Numbered from the stretch's first letter, positions 8,220-18,173 are shown. The stretch: DNA of 64,000 nt from Flavobacterium branchiarum (GCF_030409845.1 NZ_JAUFQQ010000003.1:744001-808000); one strand, 5' to 3'. Translations and numbers: made by a program. The notes: generated by a model not told the origin, from the letters alone.

Positions 8220-9362
8220 ATGAAATCGTCATTGCATAAAATTGTTTTTCTTTTTTCTTTTTTAGTATTAATAGGTTGTAAGAAAAACGAAAGCACTACA
8301 GAAACAAAAGCTGAGATAGGTCAGAATAGTATCGAATACGCATCTGGACTTTCCATCAATAAATTTGAAGGATATTCAGTTGTAAAAGTTACAAATCCTT
8401 GGCCAGAAGCGAATAAAGACTATACTTATATATTAAAAGAAAAAGACGGAGTTGTACCAGATAGCTTAAAAACCTTTACTGCAATTCAGGTTCCATTACA
8501 AACAATCGTAGTAACATCGACTACCAATATTCCATTTTTAGAAATGTTAGATGTTGAGAATAACTTGGTAGGATTTCCGCATACTGATTATATTTCTTCT
8601 GAGAAAACAAGGGAATTAATCGATAAAGGTTCTGTTAAAAATGTTGGTCAAAACGAGAAGCTAAATATAGAACAGCTTATTGAACTATCACCAGATCTGA
8701 TTGTTACTTTTGGAGTTGATAACAATAATGCGATGTTAGATAATTTACAAAAAAGTGGTTTAAAAGTATTGATTCAGGCTGATTGGATGGAACAATCTCC
8801 ACTAGGAAAAGCAGAATGGATTAAATTATACGGAGCATTATTTGGAAAAGAAGCAAAAGCAAAAGAGCTTTTTGATAAAATTGTAGGTAGTTATAATGAA
8901 ACTAAAAAACTAGTAGCTTCTAAAGAAGCATCTTCTACAGTTTTATACGGTTCAATGTATATGGATCAATGGTATGTTGCCAAAGGAAATAGCTGGGTAG
9001 CACAGTTTATGGCAGATGCCAAAGCAGATTATTTATGGGCAAATTTAGAAGGCACAGGAAGTCAAGGGTTATCATTTGAGAAAATATTAGATAAAGCAAA
9101 AACAGCTTCAGTATGGATAGCAACAGGATCTTTTAAATCATTGGCAGAATTAGAAAAGAGCAATCCACATTACAGTCAGTTTGATGCATTCAAAACAAAA
9201 AACATATATACTTTTGAAAGTAAATTTGGAGCAACTGGTGGGACTGTATACTATGAATTAGCACCAAGCAGACCAGATTTAGTTCTTAAAGATTACATCA
9301 AAATCTTTCATCCAGAGTTATTGCCTAGTTATGAATTTACTTTTGCATCTAAATTAAATTAA
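8220..9362 (+). CDS. btuF: Periplasmic B12-type substrate-binding lipoprotein of an ABC transporter
   Basis: A 380-residue binding protein of the class III (BtuF/FhuD) fold. The lipoprotein signal has its lipobox Cys at residue 20 (VLIGCKKNES). Fold motifs include PFLEMLDVENNLVGFPHT, VGQNEKLNIEQLIELSPDLIVTFG and NIYTFESKFGATGG. It is longer than E. coli BtuF (about 266), as is usual for Bacteroidota homologues. It is followed at 7 bp by a FecCD permease and then an ATPase. These proteins carry corrinoids, haem or siderophores; B12 is inferred from the adjacent cob/btuB genes. Confidence 0.82.
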   Translation: MKSSLHKIVFLFSFLVLIGCKKNESTTETKAEIGQNSIEYASGLSINKFEGYSVVKVTNPWPEANKDYTYILKEKDGVVPDSLKTFTAIQVPLQTIVVTSTTNIPFLEMLDVENNLVGFPHTDYISSEKTRELIDKGSVKNVGQNEKLNIEQLIELSPDLIVTFGVDNNNAMLDNLQKSGLKVLIQADWMEQSPLGKAEWIKLYGALFGKEAKAKELFDKIVGSYNETKKLVASKEASSTVLYGSMYMDQWYVAKGNSWVAQFMADAKADYLWANLEGTGSQGLSFEKILDKAKTASVWIATGSFKSLAELEKSNPHYSQFDAFKTKNIYTFESKFGATGGTVYYELAPSRPDLVLKDYIKIFHPELLPSYEFTFASKLN

Positions 9363-9369
9363 TCTCGAG

Positions 9370-10398
9370 TTGGCGAATCAAAAACGAAATACAATCTTGT
9401 TTTTTATACTCGGTTTAGCACTTTTGTTACTATTCTTTTTGGATATTAGTTTTGGGTCGATTACAATTCCTTTTAAAGAAGTTTACACTAGTTTAACAGG
9501 TGGCGAAGCAAGTAAATCTACATGGGAATATATCATTATTAATTACCGTTTACCTAAAGCAATAACTGCCGTATTAGTTGGTGTTGGATTAGCAACAAGT
9601 GGATTGATGATGCAAACATTATTCAGAAATCCATTGGCAGGTCCTGATGTTTTAGGATTGAGTTCAGGAGCTATATTGGCTGTAGCAATTGTAATTCTAG
9701 GAGCTGGTTTATTGCCTTCGTTTCTAAATACAATTTTATTGTCAAGCTACGGAATTGTATTAGCTTCTACATTGGGAAGTATTTCGGTTTTATTCTTAGT
9801 TTTATTAGTTTCACAACGATTACGGAATACAATGGCCATTCTAATTGTCGGACTTATGTTTGGTAGTTTTACTAGTGCTATCGTTGGAGTTTTGACTTAT
9901 TTTAGTTCGGCAGAACAATTGCAAAAATTTACTTTTTGGTCTTTAGGAAGTCTTGGTAATCTTTCTTGGTCTTCAATTGTTGTGCTAGCAATTAGTGTTA
10001 GTATCGGATTGCTTTTAAGTGCTTGCAGTATAAAACCATTAAATGCCTTGTTGTTGGGAGAGAACTATGCAAAAAGTATGGGGCTTAATTTTAAGAAAAC
10101 AAGATTAATAATTATTCTTGCGACAAGCATTCTTGCAGGAAGCGTTACAGCTTTTGCAGGACCAATTGCTTTTATAGGATTGGCAGTTCCGCATATTGCA
10201 AAGCTTACATTTAGAACTAGTAATCACGCTGTTTTATATTGGAGCACTATTTTTTATGGTGGAATAATTATGTTGTTTTGTGATATTGCATCGCAATTAC
10301 CAGGATTAGAAACTACGTTACCGATTAATGCAATAACATCTATAATAGGAGCACCAGTGGTAATTTGGTTATTAGTCCGAAAGAGAAATTTTGAGTAA
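9370..10398 (+). CDS. btuC: FecCD/BtuC-family ABC transporter permease
   Basis: A 342-residue permease with about ten membrane helices. Family motifs are YRLPKAITAVLVGVGLATSG, MMQTLFRNPLAGPDVLGLSSGA, and near the end AGPIAFIGLAVPHIAKL. It would form the dimeric inner-membrane channel for the BtuF cargo. The only in-frame start near the N-terminus is TTG (giving MANQKRNTIL); the next Met is deep inside the conserved domain at SGLMMQ, so a non-ATG start is effectively forced. It lies 7 bp after the binding-protein gene. Confidence 0.87.
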   Translation: MANQKRNTILFFILGLALLLLFFLDISFGSITIPFKEVYTSLTGGEASKSTWEYIIINYRLPKAITAVLVGVGLATSGLMMQTLFRNPLAGPDVLGLSSGAILAVAIVILGAGLLPSFLNTILLSSYGIVLASTLGSISVLFLVLLVSQRLRNTMAILIVGLMFGSFTSAIVGVLTYFSSAEQLQKFTFWSLGSLGNLSWSSIVVLAISVSIGLLLSACSIKPLNALLLGENYAKSMGLNFKKTRLIIILATSILAGSVTAFAGPIAFIGLAVPHIAKLTFRTSNHAVLYWSTIFYGGIIMLFCDIASQLPGLETTLPINAITSIIGAPVVIWLLVRKRNFE

Positions 10399-10506
10399 TT
10401 TTTTTGCCATAGATTGATAGGATTAAAATGATTTTTAATAGTTTGTGAGAATCTTTTTAATTTGTGGCTAGAATAAATGTTTCTATGTGTCAAAAAATAA
10501 AACAGA

Positions 10507-11283
10507 ATGAAAAATATTCTATCAACTTCAAATTTAAGTATTGGTTATAAGTCCAAGAAAACGAGTGTGACTATTGCTCAAAATTTAAATTTGAATTTAG
10601 AGCTAGGAAGTCTCATTGCTTTAATAGGGGCAAATGGAATTGGTAAATCAACTTTATTACGAACAATAACAGGAATTCAACATCCATTATCAGGAACAGT
10701 TTTACTTAACGGCAAAAGTGTCTTTGAATACAAGCCAATTGAGTTAGCTCAGAATTTAAGTATCGTTTTAACCGAAAAACTACCAACAAGTAATCTTTCC
10801 GTTTTCGAATTAGTAGCTTTAGGACGTCAGCCTTATACAAATTGGATTGGAACGCTATCTCAATATGATATTCAAAAAGTAAATGAGGCATTAGAGCTTA
10901 CACAAATAAGGCATTTGTCACATAAAAAGCATTACGAAATAAGCGATGGGCAATTGCAAAAAGTATTAATTGCCCGAGCTTTGGCACAAGATACACCGCT
11001 TATTATTTTGGATGAGCCTACAACACATCTTGACTTATTACATAAAGTAGCCTTGTTTAAGTTACTCAAGAAACTAACGCACGAAACAGGAAAATGTATT
11101 TTATTTTCTACGCATGATATTGACTTAGCAATTCAGTTAAGTGATGAAATGATTGTAATGACACCAGAAACAGTTATACAAGATGAACCTTGTAATTTAA
11201 TTGCAACTGGGAGTTTTGCCACTTTATTCAAAGACGATAATATTACCTTTGATGCCGAAAAGGGAAAATTTGTAATTACTTAA
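10507..11283 (+). CDS. btuD: ABC transporter ATP-binding protein, B12/iron-complex type
   Basis: A 258-residue ATPase. Walker A is GANGIGKST at residues 41-49; the ABC signature is ISDGQLQKVLIARALAQD, with SDGQ in place of the usual SGGQ; Walker B is LIILDEPTTHLDL; the switch His is in FSTHDIDLAIQ. It would drive the BtuC-type permease. A gap of 108 bp separates it from btuC, without a clear terminator, so it is probably still co-transcribed. Assignment to B12 rests on its neighbours. Confidence 0.85.
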   Translation: MKNILSTSNLSIGYKSKKTSVTIAQNLNLNLELGSLIALIGANGIGKSTLLRTITGIQHPLSGTVLLNGKSVFEYKPIELAQNLSIVLTEKLPTSNLSVFELVALGRQPYTNWIGTLSQYDIQKVNEALELTQIRHLSHKKHYEISDGQLQKVLIARALAQDTPLIILDEPTTHLDLLHKVALFKLLKKLTHETGKCILFSTHDIDLAIQLSDEMIVMTPETVIQDEPCNLIATGSFATLFKDDNITFDAEKGKFVIT

Positions 11284-11304
11284 AAACGTATAGTAATAAG
11301 CTGC

Positions 11305-11763
11305 TTAACGTTGCTTTACCCCAATTTGTCTCTTGGCTTCACCAACAACAAAAGCAACAGAATTAGCAATATTGAAACTTCGGATTAATGAAGACATCGG
11401 AATCGTAAGATGATTTTCGAATTGGGCTAAAACTTCTTGGCTCAATCCTACACTTTCTTTACCAAAAACCAACCAATCACCATCTTGAAAATCAGCTTCG
11501 AGGTATGAGTTTTCGGCATGTGAGCTCATCAGGAAAACGCGTGACAAGTCTGGAATTTGAGCTTTCCATTCGGCTACATTTTGATATTCAGTTACATCAA
11601 GATGAACCCAGTAATCCAAGCCAGAACGTTTTAGGTTTTTATCATTTATAACAAAACCAAAAGGATGAACTAAATGCAATCGGCTTTGCGTACCCACACA
11701 TAAGCGACCAATGTTTCCAGTGTTATTAGGTATTTCAGGTTCTACTAGAACTATATTTAGCAT
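11305..11763 (-). CDS. trmL: tRNA (cytidine/uridine-2'-O-)-methyltransferase TrmL
   Basis: A 152-residue SPOUT methyltransferase that 2'-O-methylates the wobble nucleotide (position 34) of certain tRNA-Leu isoacceptors. Visible motifs are LVEPEIPNNTGNIGRLC at the N-terminus, HPFGF, WLVFGKESVGLS and the knot region IPMSSLIRSFNIANSVA. Length is standard. It converges on the ABC-transporter ATPase gene (22 bp apart) and follows rluE at 15 bp, so the two RNA-modification genes probably share a transcript. Confidence 0.92.
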   Translation of the reverse strand: MLNIVLVEPEIPNNTGNIGRLCVGTQSRLHLVHPFGFVINDKNLKRSGLDYWVHLDVTEYQNVAEWKAQIPDLSRVFLMSSHAENSYLEADFQDGDWLVFGKESVGLSQEVLAQFENHLTIPMSSLIRSFNIANSVAFVVGEAKRQIGVKQR

Positions 11764-11778
11764 TATTATTTATTTTGT

Positions 11779-12354
11779 TTAATTGTTAATTTGAAAATCA
11801 TCAACTTCTAAAACTTCACCAGCTTTTAAGCCCTGCAAATATACATTTCCTATACGAACACGTACCAATCGTAGAGTAGGAAAGCCAACAGCAGCAGTCA
11901 TTTTTCGAACTTGACGAAACTTACCTTCATTTACTGTTATAGATGCCCATGAAGTAGGGCCATGACGTTCATCTCTGATTTTTTTTCCTCTTGGACCAAA
12001 ATCTGGTATTTCGGTAACTATAAAAGCGGTGCAAGGTTTGGTTTTATATTTTCCGCCATCAAAACCAATCTCTACTCCTTTTTGTAATTCTTCAATAGCC
12101 TCAGGAGTAATAATTCCATCAACTTGAACATAATATTCTTTATCGACTTTTTTACTTCTTATCTGTTCGCTTACTTTTCCATCAGTAGTAAGTAAAAGCA
12201 ATCCTTCAGAATCTTCATCAAGTCTACCTATGGCCATTGTACCTTCAGGGAAGTTATGTAGCTCTCCTAATAGTTTTTTCTTTCTTTTTAGTTCGTATAT
12301 AAACTGACTCAAATAACCGTATGGTTTAAAAAGAATAAAATGTTGATGCGACAT
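11779..12354 (-). CDS. rluE: 23S rRNA pseudouridine synthase, RluE-like
   Basis: A 191-residue RsuA/RluB/E/F-family pseudouridine synthase without an S4 domain. The catalytic Asp is in AIGRLDEDSEGLLLLTTDG near residue 46. KEYYVQVDG and VNEGKFRQVRKMTAAVG are further family motifs. The absence of the N-terminal S4 domain and the small size point to RluE (23S position 2457 in E. coli), although RluB/RluF-type specificity cannot be excluded by eye. It is the upstream partner of trmL. Confidence 0.85.
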   Translation of the reverse strand: MSHQHFILFKPYGYLSQFIYELKRKKKLLGELHNFPEGTMAIGRLDEDSEGLLLLTTDGKVSEQIRSKKVDKEYYVQVDGIITPEAIEELQKGVEIGFDGGKYKTKPCTAFIVTEIPDFGPRGKKIRDERHGPTSWASITVNEGKFRQVRKMTAAVGFPTLRLVRVRIGNVYLQGLKAGEVLEVDDFQINN

Positions 12355-12993
12355 GCTGTAATTTTAGCGCAAAGATAGTTTTGTTTCGGCAGTAATTCCA
12401 ATTTATCCTTATTTCACCTTGTTGTTTTTATTTTATTCAACCATAAATACAAAAAAAAAATACTGTAAAGCCAAATAAGATAAATAGTGAAATATAATGA
12501 GCGCTACAAAAATCATGAAAATAGGTGCCAATTATAAAGTAGGCGGAAGCGATACAAAGTTTCAATACAATAAATTCAGCATTAGACAAGTAGTTTTGAT
12601 TTTAAAGAAGCCCATGATATGTAATTTTCAAGATTAGACAATTAGTAATAAAAACACAATTTTGTGAGTAGCTCTTAAATAATAATTTAATGATTGTAAA
12701 ACCGCTCAGTTTTAATATAAATAAGATGGCATTAGAATGTGTCTTTTTTAGTTAAAAAAACCTTATGATCACTGGGGTTGTTGAGTTTTTTAGCTTAAAG
12801 TGATAAATGGTTAAAACTGTTAATTGTCTATTTAATTAATTAAAATATTCAATTTTTTGGGGATAAATAATTTATATCGTGTTGTTTTGTGTTGAATGTT
12901 TAATAAGTTTACAACACTAACTTTAAGGTTTTATAATATTGGCTTAACTTTAAAGACTATAAATTTGAACTCTAAAACTCTATTTTTAATCGT
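12355..12993. other. AT-rich intergenic region between divergent genes
   Basis: About 640 bp separates rluE (leftward) from the secreted nuclease (rightward). The only reading frame of note is a 46-codon ATG frame at 12497-12637 on the plus strand with no recognisable family or conserved signal; I do not call it a gene. The last 60 bp hold the nuclease promoter. No repeat, RNA or mobile-element signature was recognised in the rest. Confidence 0.6.
12939..12967 (+). promoter_or_regulatory. Promoter of the secreted nuclease gene
   Basis: TTG at 12939-12941, an 18-nt spacer, then TAAATTTG at 12960-12967. This fits the Bacteroidota -33/-7 consensus and puts the RNA start about 20 nt before the ATG. 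Confidence 0.6.
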
Positions 12994-15900
12994 ATGAAAA
13001 ACATTTACTCTTTACGCCATTTAGTGGCATTTTTTAGTTTTTTTTATTGCTTTTCGGGAAATCTCTTAGCGCAAGTACCAAGTAACCCTTCTCCTCAGGC
13101 TATTCCTTACAAACAAAATTTCGATGGATTACTTCCCGGTGCTACAGTTTATCCAGCTGGATTTCAAGGTTGGCAAGCTGGTACAACTCAAAATACTGCC
13201 ACTTATGGAACAGGCTTGACTGGGGATAAAAATTTAATTGGTGGAAGTACAGCTGCCACAAATAGTGGAAATGTTCATAACTATAATGGAAAAATAGGTT
13301 TTTTGAATACAACTACTGCTGATTTCGCATTAGGTTTTGCTTTTTCAAGCCTTAATAATTCTGCAATTATAGTTCAATATGATGCGATGATAATCCGTAA
13401 TTTATATGACGGAGCAGCAGTTAATCGCCTTCAAGAAATGGCTTTACAATATCGTGTTGGGATTACAGGAGCTTTTGTTACTTTACCGTCTACGGCATAT
13501 TCAAACAATAGTGTGACTCCACAAACAGGAGCTGTTACAACGCCTTTGGATAATCAAATGACTCGAATATCAGTAGCATTGCCTTCCGATTGTGATAATC
13601 AACCTGTAGTGCAAATAAGATGGATTGCTAGATTGGCATCAGGTACGCTTGGGGCTCGTCAATCTTTTGCAATCGATAATATAGAAATTCAGAGTGATAA
13701 AGTTGCACCAATTAGCGTTGTAGGTTATCCAAAAATAGATAATATATTATCAGATGAGTTTGATTTTTCTAATCAAATAGATGAAGTTGGAAAGACCTAT
13801 TATGTATTAGTATCTTCTACAGATTCAGCACCAACTAGTTTACAAATAAAAAACGGTTTTAACGCTAGTGGAACTGCCGCTTTGCAATCAGGTTCATTAG
13901 ATATCACAGATAAAACTGAGGTTTGTACAAAAACGATTACAGATTTAACATTAAATACTGCTTATAGTGTTTACTCTATTTCTGAAGATCCTTATGGGAA
14001 TATACAAGCCAGTGCAACTAAATTAGACGTTACAACTTCAAGTGTAATATTACCAAAATTGACACCGAGTAAAACAATAATGAATTTTGTACCCGTTGAA
14101 CAAAAATTTAATTCATCATCTTTAAGCTACCAGTTAGGAGGAACTAATCTTAGGGGAATAGTTACTGTTACAGCATCAGGTAATTTTGCAGTTTCAAGGG
14201 ATAATGCTAATTTTCAATCTTCAGTACAATATGATATAGCAGATTTTGATGGAAATGCGACACCAACTGTTTATGTTCGTTTTAAACCAAACACAATTGG
14301 TAACTTCTCAGGGCAAATTGCAAATCAAACCGCTGATGGCAGAACTAAAGTGGTTGCTTTATCAGGTGTAGGAATTGATCCATATATACAGGATTTTAAT
14401 GATGCAGATGTTTTAACTAATAGTGGTTGGACAGCTTATAATGTATCAGGGACTAATAATAAATGGGTTAGTACAACCACTAATCCGAAGAGTGCTCCTA
14501 GAGCCATAGTGATGAACGGATACTCAGATAATGGTCCTAGTAAAGACTGGTTGATTTCACCTAAATTACAACTAGATACTTTTGATAAATTTCCATTATT
14601 GTCATTTCACTCTCGTAAATATTTTCCTGGGCCAAGTTTGAAATTAATGGTTTCTACGAATTATGATGGGGTAAGTAGTCCAGAAACTGCTACTTGGATA
14701 GATTTAGATGGTAAATTTCCTACTGTAACTGGTTCTTATGTACAATCACAATATATTAATTTAGGAGATTATAAAACGAATCATACCTATTTGGCTTGGG
14801 TATATGAAACGACAATAGGTGGTGGAAGTGGTAATGCTTCAGAGTGGACAATCGATGACGTAGCCATAACTGATGATTTAAATTTTGTAGATTCAAACCC
14901 TAATTTAGATTTTGGTGATGTAAGACCGAATTCGATTTCTGATAGTAAATCTTTTATATTCAAAGCTGGTGGTCATGGTAATATTACAATCACGGCTCCT
15001 ACAGATTACAAAGTATCTCTTGATAATTCTAACTTTCAACTAAGTGTAAATGTTCTTGAAGCTGATGCATTAATAGGGAAGACAGTTTATACTAGATTCA
15101 CACCATTAACAAAAGAACTGAAAATAGCTGGTCCATTGACTATTTCAGGAACGGTATTGGATAAAAAGATTGGTACATTGACAGGTTCTTCTTTACCAAA
15201 AGAAGATACTTTTGATATAGTGACGTATAATTTGAAATTTTTTGGAACTGATGTTAAAGATATTTCTGGAAAAGAATTTGGCCCAACGGATAATGCATTA
15301 CAAATTGCAAATGTTGCTAAAGTTATGATTAAGCTTGATGCAGATGTTTATGCAGTGCAAGAAGTGTCAGATGATAAAGCTATGGATGAATTAATTAAAC
15401 AAATAAGTGTTGGTGGTAAAACATTTAGTAAAGTAACATCGCCTCGTTGGTCTTATTCATTTAATGCTGTTAATCCAAATTTTCCAGCACAAAAAATAGT
15501 TGTGATTTACAATACTAAAAATATTATAGTAAAAAATACAAGTGTAATGTTTGATGAACTTTATGATAAGGTACAAGCAGAACCAGAACCAAAAAATATT
15601 AATATACCTAATTATCCAAGCCCAGATGGTAGCGGTGCTAACTTTTTCTCATCTGGTCGTTTGCCGTATGTAGTAGATATAGAAGCGAATATTGGTGGAG
15701 TAAAAAGAGAAATTTCAATTATAGGTCTTCATGCACGTGCAAATAGCGGAAGCGATATGAGTAAATACAATATGCGTAAGTATGATACTAAAGTATTAAA
15801 AGATAATTTAGACGCTAATTATCCAGATGCTAGTTTCATTATACTTGGAGACTTTAATGATGATGTAAAAAAGTCAGTAGTAGGTAATAACCCATCTACA

Positions 15901-16443
15901 TATGAAATTATGGTCAAAGATACAGATAGGTATAATGCTTTAACTTTAGATATTAGTAATGCAGGAGTAAATAGTTATTATGATTTTAATCCAGAAAGTT
16001 TTTTAGATCATATTATGATTTCAAATGAATTGAATAGCGAATACATCGCTAATTCAACAGCAGTATATGATCCTCGTAATGATATTTCTAATTACATTAA
16101 TACAACTTCTGATCACGGACCAGTAATTGCTCGTTTTGAATTAAAAGGAACTACGTTAGGTACAATAGATTTTGAAACAAAGAATGGTATAGCTGTAAAA
16201 GCATATCCTAATCCAGCTACAGATGTAGTTAATATTCTTGTAAAAACGGTTGATGATAAGAAACTTAAATTACGACTTTATGATATTACCGGACGTATGA
16301 TAGGAAGTCCTATTGATGTAACAGGAGGACAAGATAAAAATACTTCAGTGATTCAAGTAAGTGATTTAAAATCGGGTATCTATATCTACACTTTAACAGA
16401 AAATAATAAAGTTATCTTTAAAGACAAAATCATTAAGAAATAA
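12994..16443 (+). CDS. Large secreted endonuclease/exonuclease/phosphatase-family protein with T9SS sorting domain
   Basis: A 1149-residue exported protein. A signal peptide ends near residue 26 (NLLAQ). Residues to about 730 are beta-rich adhesin-like modules, including two jelly-roll-type segments (one begins IQDFNDADVLTNSGWTAYN) and Ig-like repeats with the YVRFKP and YTRFTP signature. Residues about 735-1050 are an EEP-family nuclease (TYNLKFFG, AVQEVSDD, IIGLHARANSG, FIILGDFNDD, DHIMIS, SDHGPVIA), keeping the Asn, Glu, Asp-Asn and His catalytic positions. The last 80 residues are a type A T9SS sorting domain (VKAYPNPATDVVNILV, ending KDKIIKK). It is probably an extracellular or surface nuclease for DNA scavenging; phosphodiesterase substrates other than DNA remain possible. 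Confidence 0.88.
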   Translation: MKNIYSLRHLVAFFSFFYCFSGNLLAQVPSNPSPQAIPYKQNFDGLLPGATVYPAGFQGWQAGTTQNTATYGTGLTGDKNLIGGSTAATNSGNVHNYNGKIGFLNTTTADFALGFAFSSLNNSAIIVQYDAMIIRNLYDGAAVNRLQEMALQYRVGITGAFVTLPSTAYSNNSVTPQTGAVTTPLDNQMTRISVALPSDCDNQPVVQIRWIARLASGTLGARQSFAIDNIEIQSDKVAPISVVGYPKIDNILSDEFDFSNQIDEVGKTYYVLVSSTDSAPTSLQIKNGFNASGTAALQSGSLDITDKTEVCTKTITDLTLNTAYSVYSISEDPYGNIQASATKLDVTTSSVILPKLTPSKTIMNFVPVEQKFNSSSLSYQLGGTNLRGIVTVTASGNFAVSRDNANFQSSVQYDIADFDGNATPTVYVRFKPNTIGNFSGQIANQTADGRTKVVALSGVGIDPYIQDFNDADVLTNSGWTAYNVSGTNNKWVSTTTNPKSAPRAIVMNGYSDNGPSKDWLISPKLQLDTFDKFPLLSFHSRKYFPGPSLKLMVSTNYDGVSSPETATWIDLDGKFPTVTGSYVQSQYINLGDYKTNHTYLAWVYETTIGGGSGNASEWTIDDVAITDDLNFVDSNPNLDFGDVRPNSISDSKSFIFKAGGHGNITITAPTDYKVSLDNSNFQLSVNVLEADALIGKTVYTRFTPLTKELKIAGPLTISGTVLDKKIGTLTGSSLPKEDTFDIVTYNLKFFGTDVKDISGKEFGPTDNALQIANVAKVMIKLDADVYAVQEVSDDKAMDELIKQISVGGKTFSKVTSPRWSYSFNAVNPNFPAQKIVVIYNTKNIIVKNTSVMFDELYDKVQAEPEPKNINIPNYPSPDGSGANFFSSGRLPYVVDIEANIGGVKREISIIGLHARANSGSDMSKYNMRKYDTKVLKDNLDANYPDASFIILGDFNDDVKKSVVGNNPSTYEIMVKDTDRYNALTLDISNAGVNSYYDFNPESFLDHIMISNELNSEYIANSTAVYDPRNDISNYINTTSDHGPVIARFELKGTTLGTIDFETKNGIAVKAYPNPATDVVNILVKTVDDKKLKLRLYDITGRMIGSPIDVTGGQDKNTSVIQVSDLKSGIYIYTLTENNKVIFKDKIIKK

Positions 16444-16469
16444 AAGGCAATCGTCTTTTTAATAAAAAA

Positions 16470-16505
16470 AAGCTAGATTCTAATCATTAGAATCTAGCTT
16501 TTTTG
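16470..16505. terminator. Bidirectional terminator hairpin
   Basis: AGCTAGATTCTA and TAGAATCTAGCT arms flank a short ATCAT loop, with A-rich sequence on one side and a T-tract on the other. It ends the nuclease transcript and can also serve the converging anti-sigma-like gene. Confidence 0.85.
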
Positions 16506-16550
16506 TGTAATTATATTTTGCAGTAATAGTTATTAAAATGAAAGGGAGAT

Positions 16551-18173
16551 TTAAAACCCGAAATTAACACCAAAATTCAACCCCCATTGAAATTGGTTGA
16601 AAGATTGAGTTTTTAGTGGATTGACATAATAATTCAGACCAGGTTCAACAAACAAACGCGTTTGCTTAAGCACTTCATATTGCAAAGTACTACTTAGTTT
16701 AGATCCATAGACGAAATTGTTTACATCTAGATTCTCGCCAATTGAATTGCCATCTAAGAAAATCTCATTGGAAATTAATTTTCCGACAAAACCACCCGTG
16801 TTAAGCATTATAGCTGTTTTCTTTGTGCTTAAAATAGAATAAGAAACTTCTAAAGGCATTTCTAAATATTGTAATTGTTGACTAATATTACCAGTTAGAT
16901 TATTACTACTGTTTTGAACTTTTTGATTGCTGTTATCAGATGAAAAAACATAATTTTTATTTGTCGAAATGTATTCTACATTTGGACTTGAAATAAAAAA
17001 GTCATTTATGATTGCAGTACTTAATGTGTTTTGTTGTTTGTTGTAATAGGAAACATTGGCCACAGATTGTCCTAGTTCATTGATTTTTAAACCAGAGCTT
17101 ACTGCCCATTTTTTGTTAAGTTTGTAATTTGTTTTAATCCCATATCCAGAATTTTGTTTTGATTCTATAGAATTCCCTAACGCCTTTTTATTGCCTGAAC
17201 TTTGTGAATTTACAATACCTGCATAAAGCCCAACGGACCATTTTTCTTCTAAAAGAACTTTTTCAGTTTTCGGTTCGTCTTTGTCTTCTTTATTGTTTAA
17301 TCTGTTTTCTAATTGTTGCAACTCAAGTGCAATTTTTGCTTTATTTAAAGAATCATTAAAAACAATAAGGTTTTTTTCTGAACTAACATTTACGCTAATT
17401 CCTTTATTTCGATCTGTTTTTAAACTCCCATTTAACTCAGTTGCATTCTGTTTATATGTAGCGCTATTATTGTTGTTTTGAGATGAAGATTGCGTATTGT
17501 TATTTAATGCAATTTCTTCATTTTTATTTCTATTAAAATTATTATCAATTTCAGTATTATTTTGTTTTGATAAAGATGTATTTGCACCTTCTTTAGTTGA
17601 AAGATCAATATTGTTCTTGCTGTTAGAAGCAATTTTTTCGTTTTTATTTTTGTTTATAGAGTTGTCGATACCTATGCTGTTACGCTCTGATGAGGTAGTT
17701 TTAGTACTACTTTCGGTTGATGGTTTGGATATAGCAATGGCTTCATTGTTTAATTTTAATGAAGATTTTTCTTTTTTGTTGATTGACGGTGTTGCTGTTT
17801 TTGTAGATACTTGATTGTTGTTTCGTTTTTCATTGCTTCTAGAATTATTAGGCTCGGCAATAGTTAATGTACTATCTAGAGGATTAGTAAAAATAGTAGA
17901 CGGAGTTGTATTTGATTTTGAGTTGTTTTCTTGAATATCTATAACAACATTATTATTCTTAAGTAAATCATCTTCATTCGAGTTAAAATACAGACCAGAT
18001 GTAATGGCTAAACCAATTAAAAGACTAGCGGCTAACGACCACCAAATGGCTGTTCCCTTTTTCTTTTTAGGTTTATCCAGTTTTTCTTCAATCTTGGCCC
18101 ATAATTCTGGTGGAGGTACACTAGAAAAATTTTCTATTGAAGAAAAAATGTCTTCTATTTTTTCCTTTTTCAT
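16551..18173 (-). CDS. Anti-sigma-like single-pass protein with C-terminal outer-membrane beta-barrel-like domain
   Basis: A 540-residue protein. Residues 1-40 are a cytoplasmic segment with FSSVPPPELWAKIEEKLDKP, like the start of other Bacteroidota anti-sigma-type proteins. One membrane helix follows (about 44-64, AIWWSLAASLLIGLAITSGLYF). Residues about 80-300 are an Asn/Ser/Lys-rich low-complexity stretch, and about 310-540 resemble an outer-membrane beta-barrel (PorT/OMP_b-brl type, ending FQWGLNFGVNFGF). Its ATG overlaps the sigma-factor stop codon by 4 bp, so it is translationally coupled and is probably the sigma regulator. An inner-membrane anchor plus a barrel-like domain is an odd topology. 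The function is inferred. Confidence 0.72.
   Translation of the reverse strand: MKKEKIEDIFSSIENFSSVPPPELWAKIEEKLDKPKKKKGTAIWWSLAASLLIGLAITSGLYFNSNEDDLLKNNNVVIDIQENNSKSNTTPSTIFTNPLDSTLTIAEPNNSRSNEKRNNNQVSTKTATPSINKKEKSSLKLNNEAIAISKPSTESSTKTTSSERNSIGIDNSINKNKNEKIASNSKNNIDLSTKEGANTSLSKQNNTEIDNNFNRNKNEEIALNNNTQSSSQNNNNSATYKQNATELNGSLKTDRNKGISVNVSSEKNLIVFNDSLNKAKIALELQQLENRLNNKEDKDEPKTEKVLLEEKWSVGLYAGIVNSQSSGNKKALGNSIESKQNSGYGIKTNYKLNKKWAVSSGLKINELGQSVANVSYYNKQQNTLSTAIINDFFISSPNVEYISTNKNYVFSSDNSNQKVQNSSNNLTGNISQQLQYLEMPLEVSYSILSTKKTAIMLNTGGFVGKLISNEIFLDGNSIGENLDVNNFVYGSKLSSTLQYEVLKQTRLFVEPGLNYYVNPLKTQSFNQFQWGLNFGVNFGF

Noticed and set aside
8043..8220. A second cobalamin riboswitch before the ABC transporter
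   Set aside because: The B12-box core (GCTGTACCCGCAACTG-like) is not present in either strand of this gap.
12497..12637. 46-codon ATG frame upstream of the secreted nuclease
   Set aside because: Short, no recognisable family, no promoter box at the right distance; could be a gene remnant but cannot be supported.
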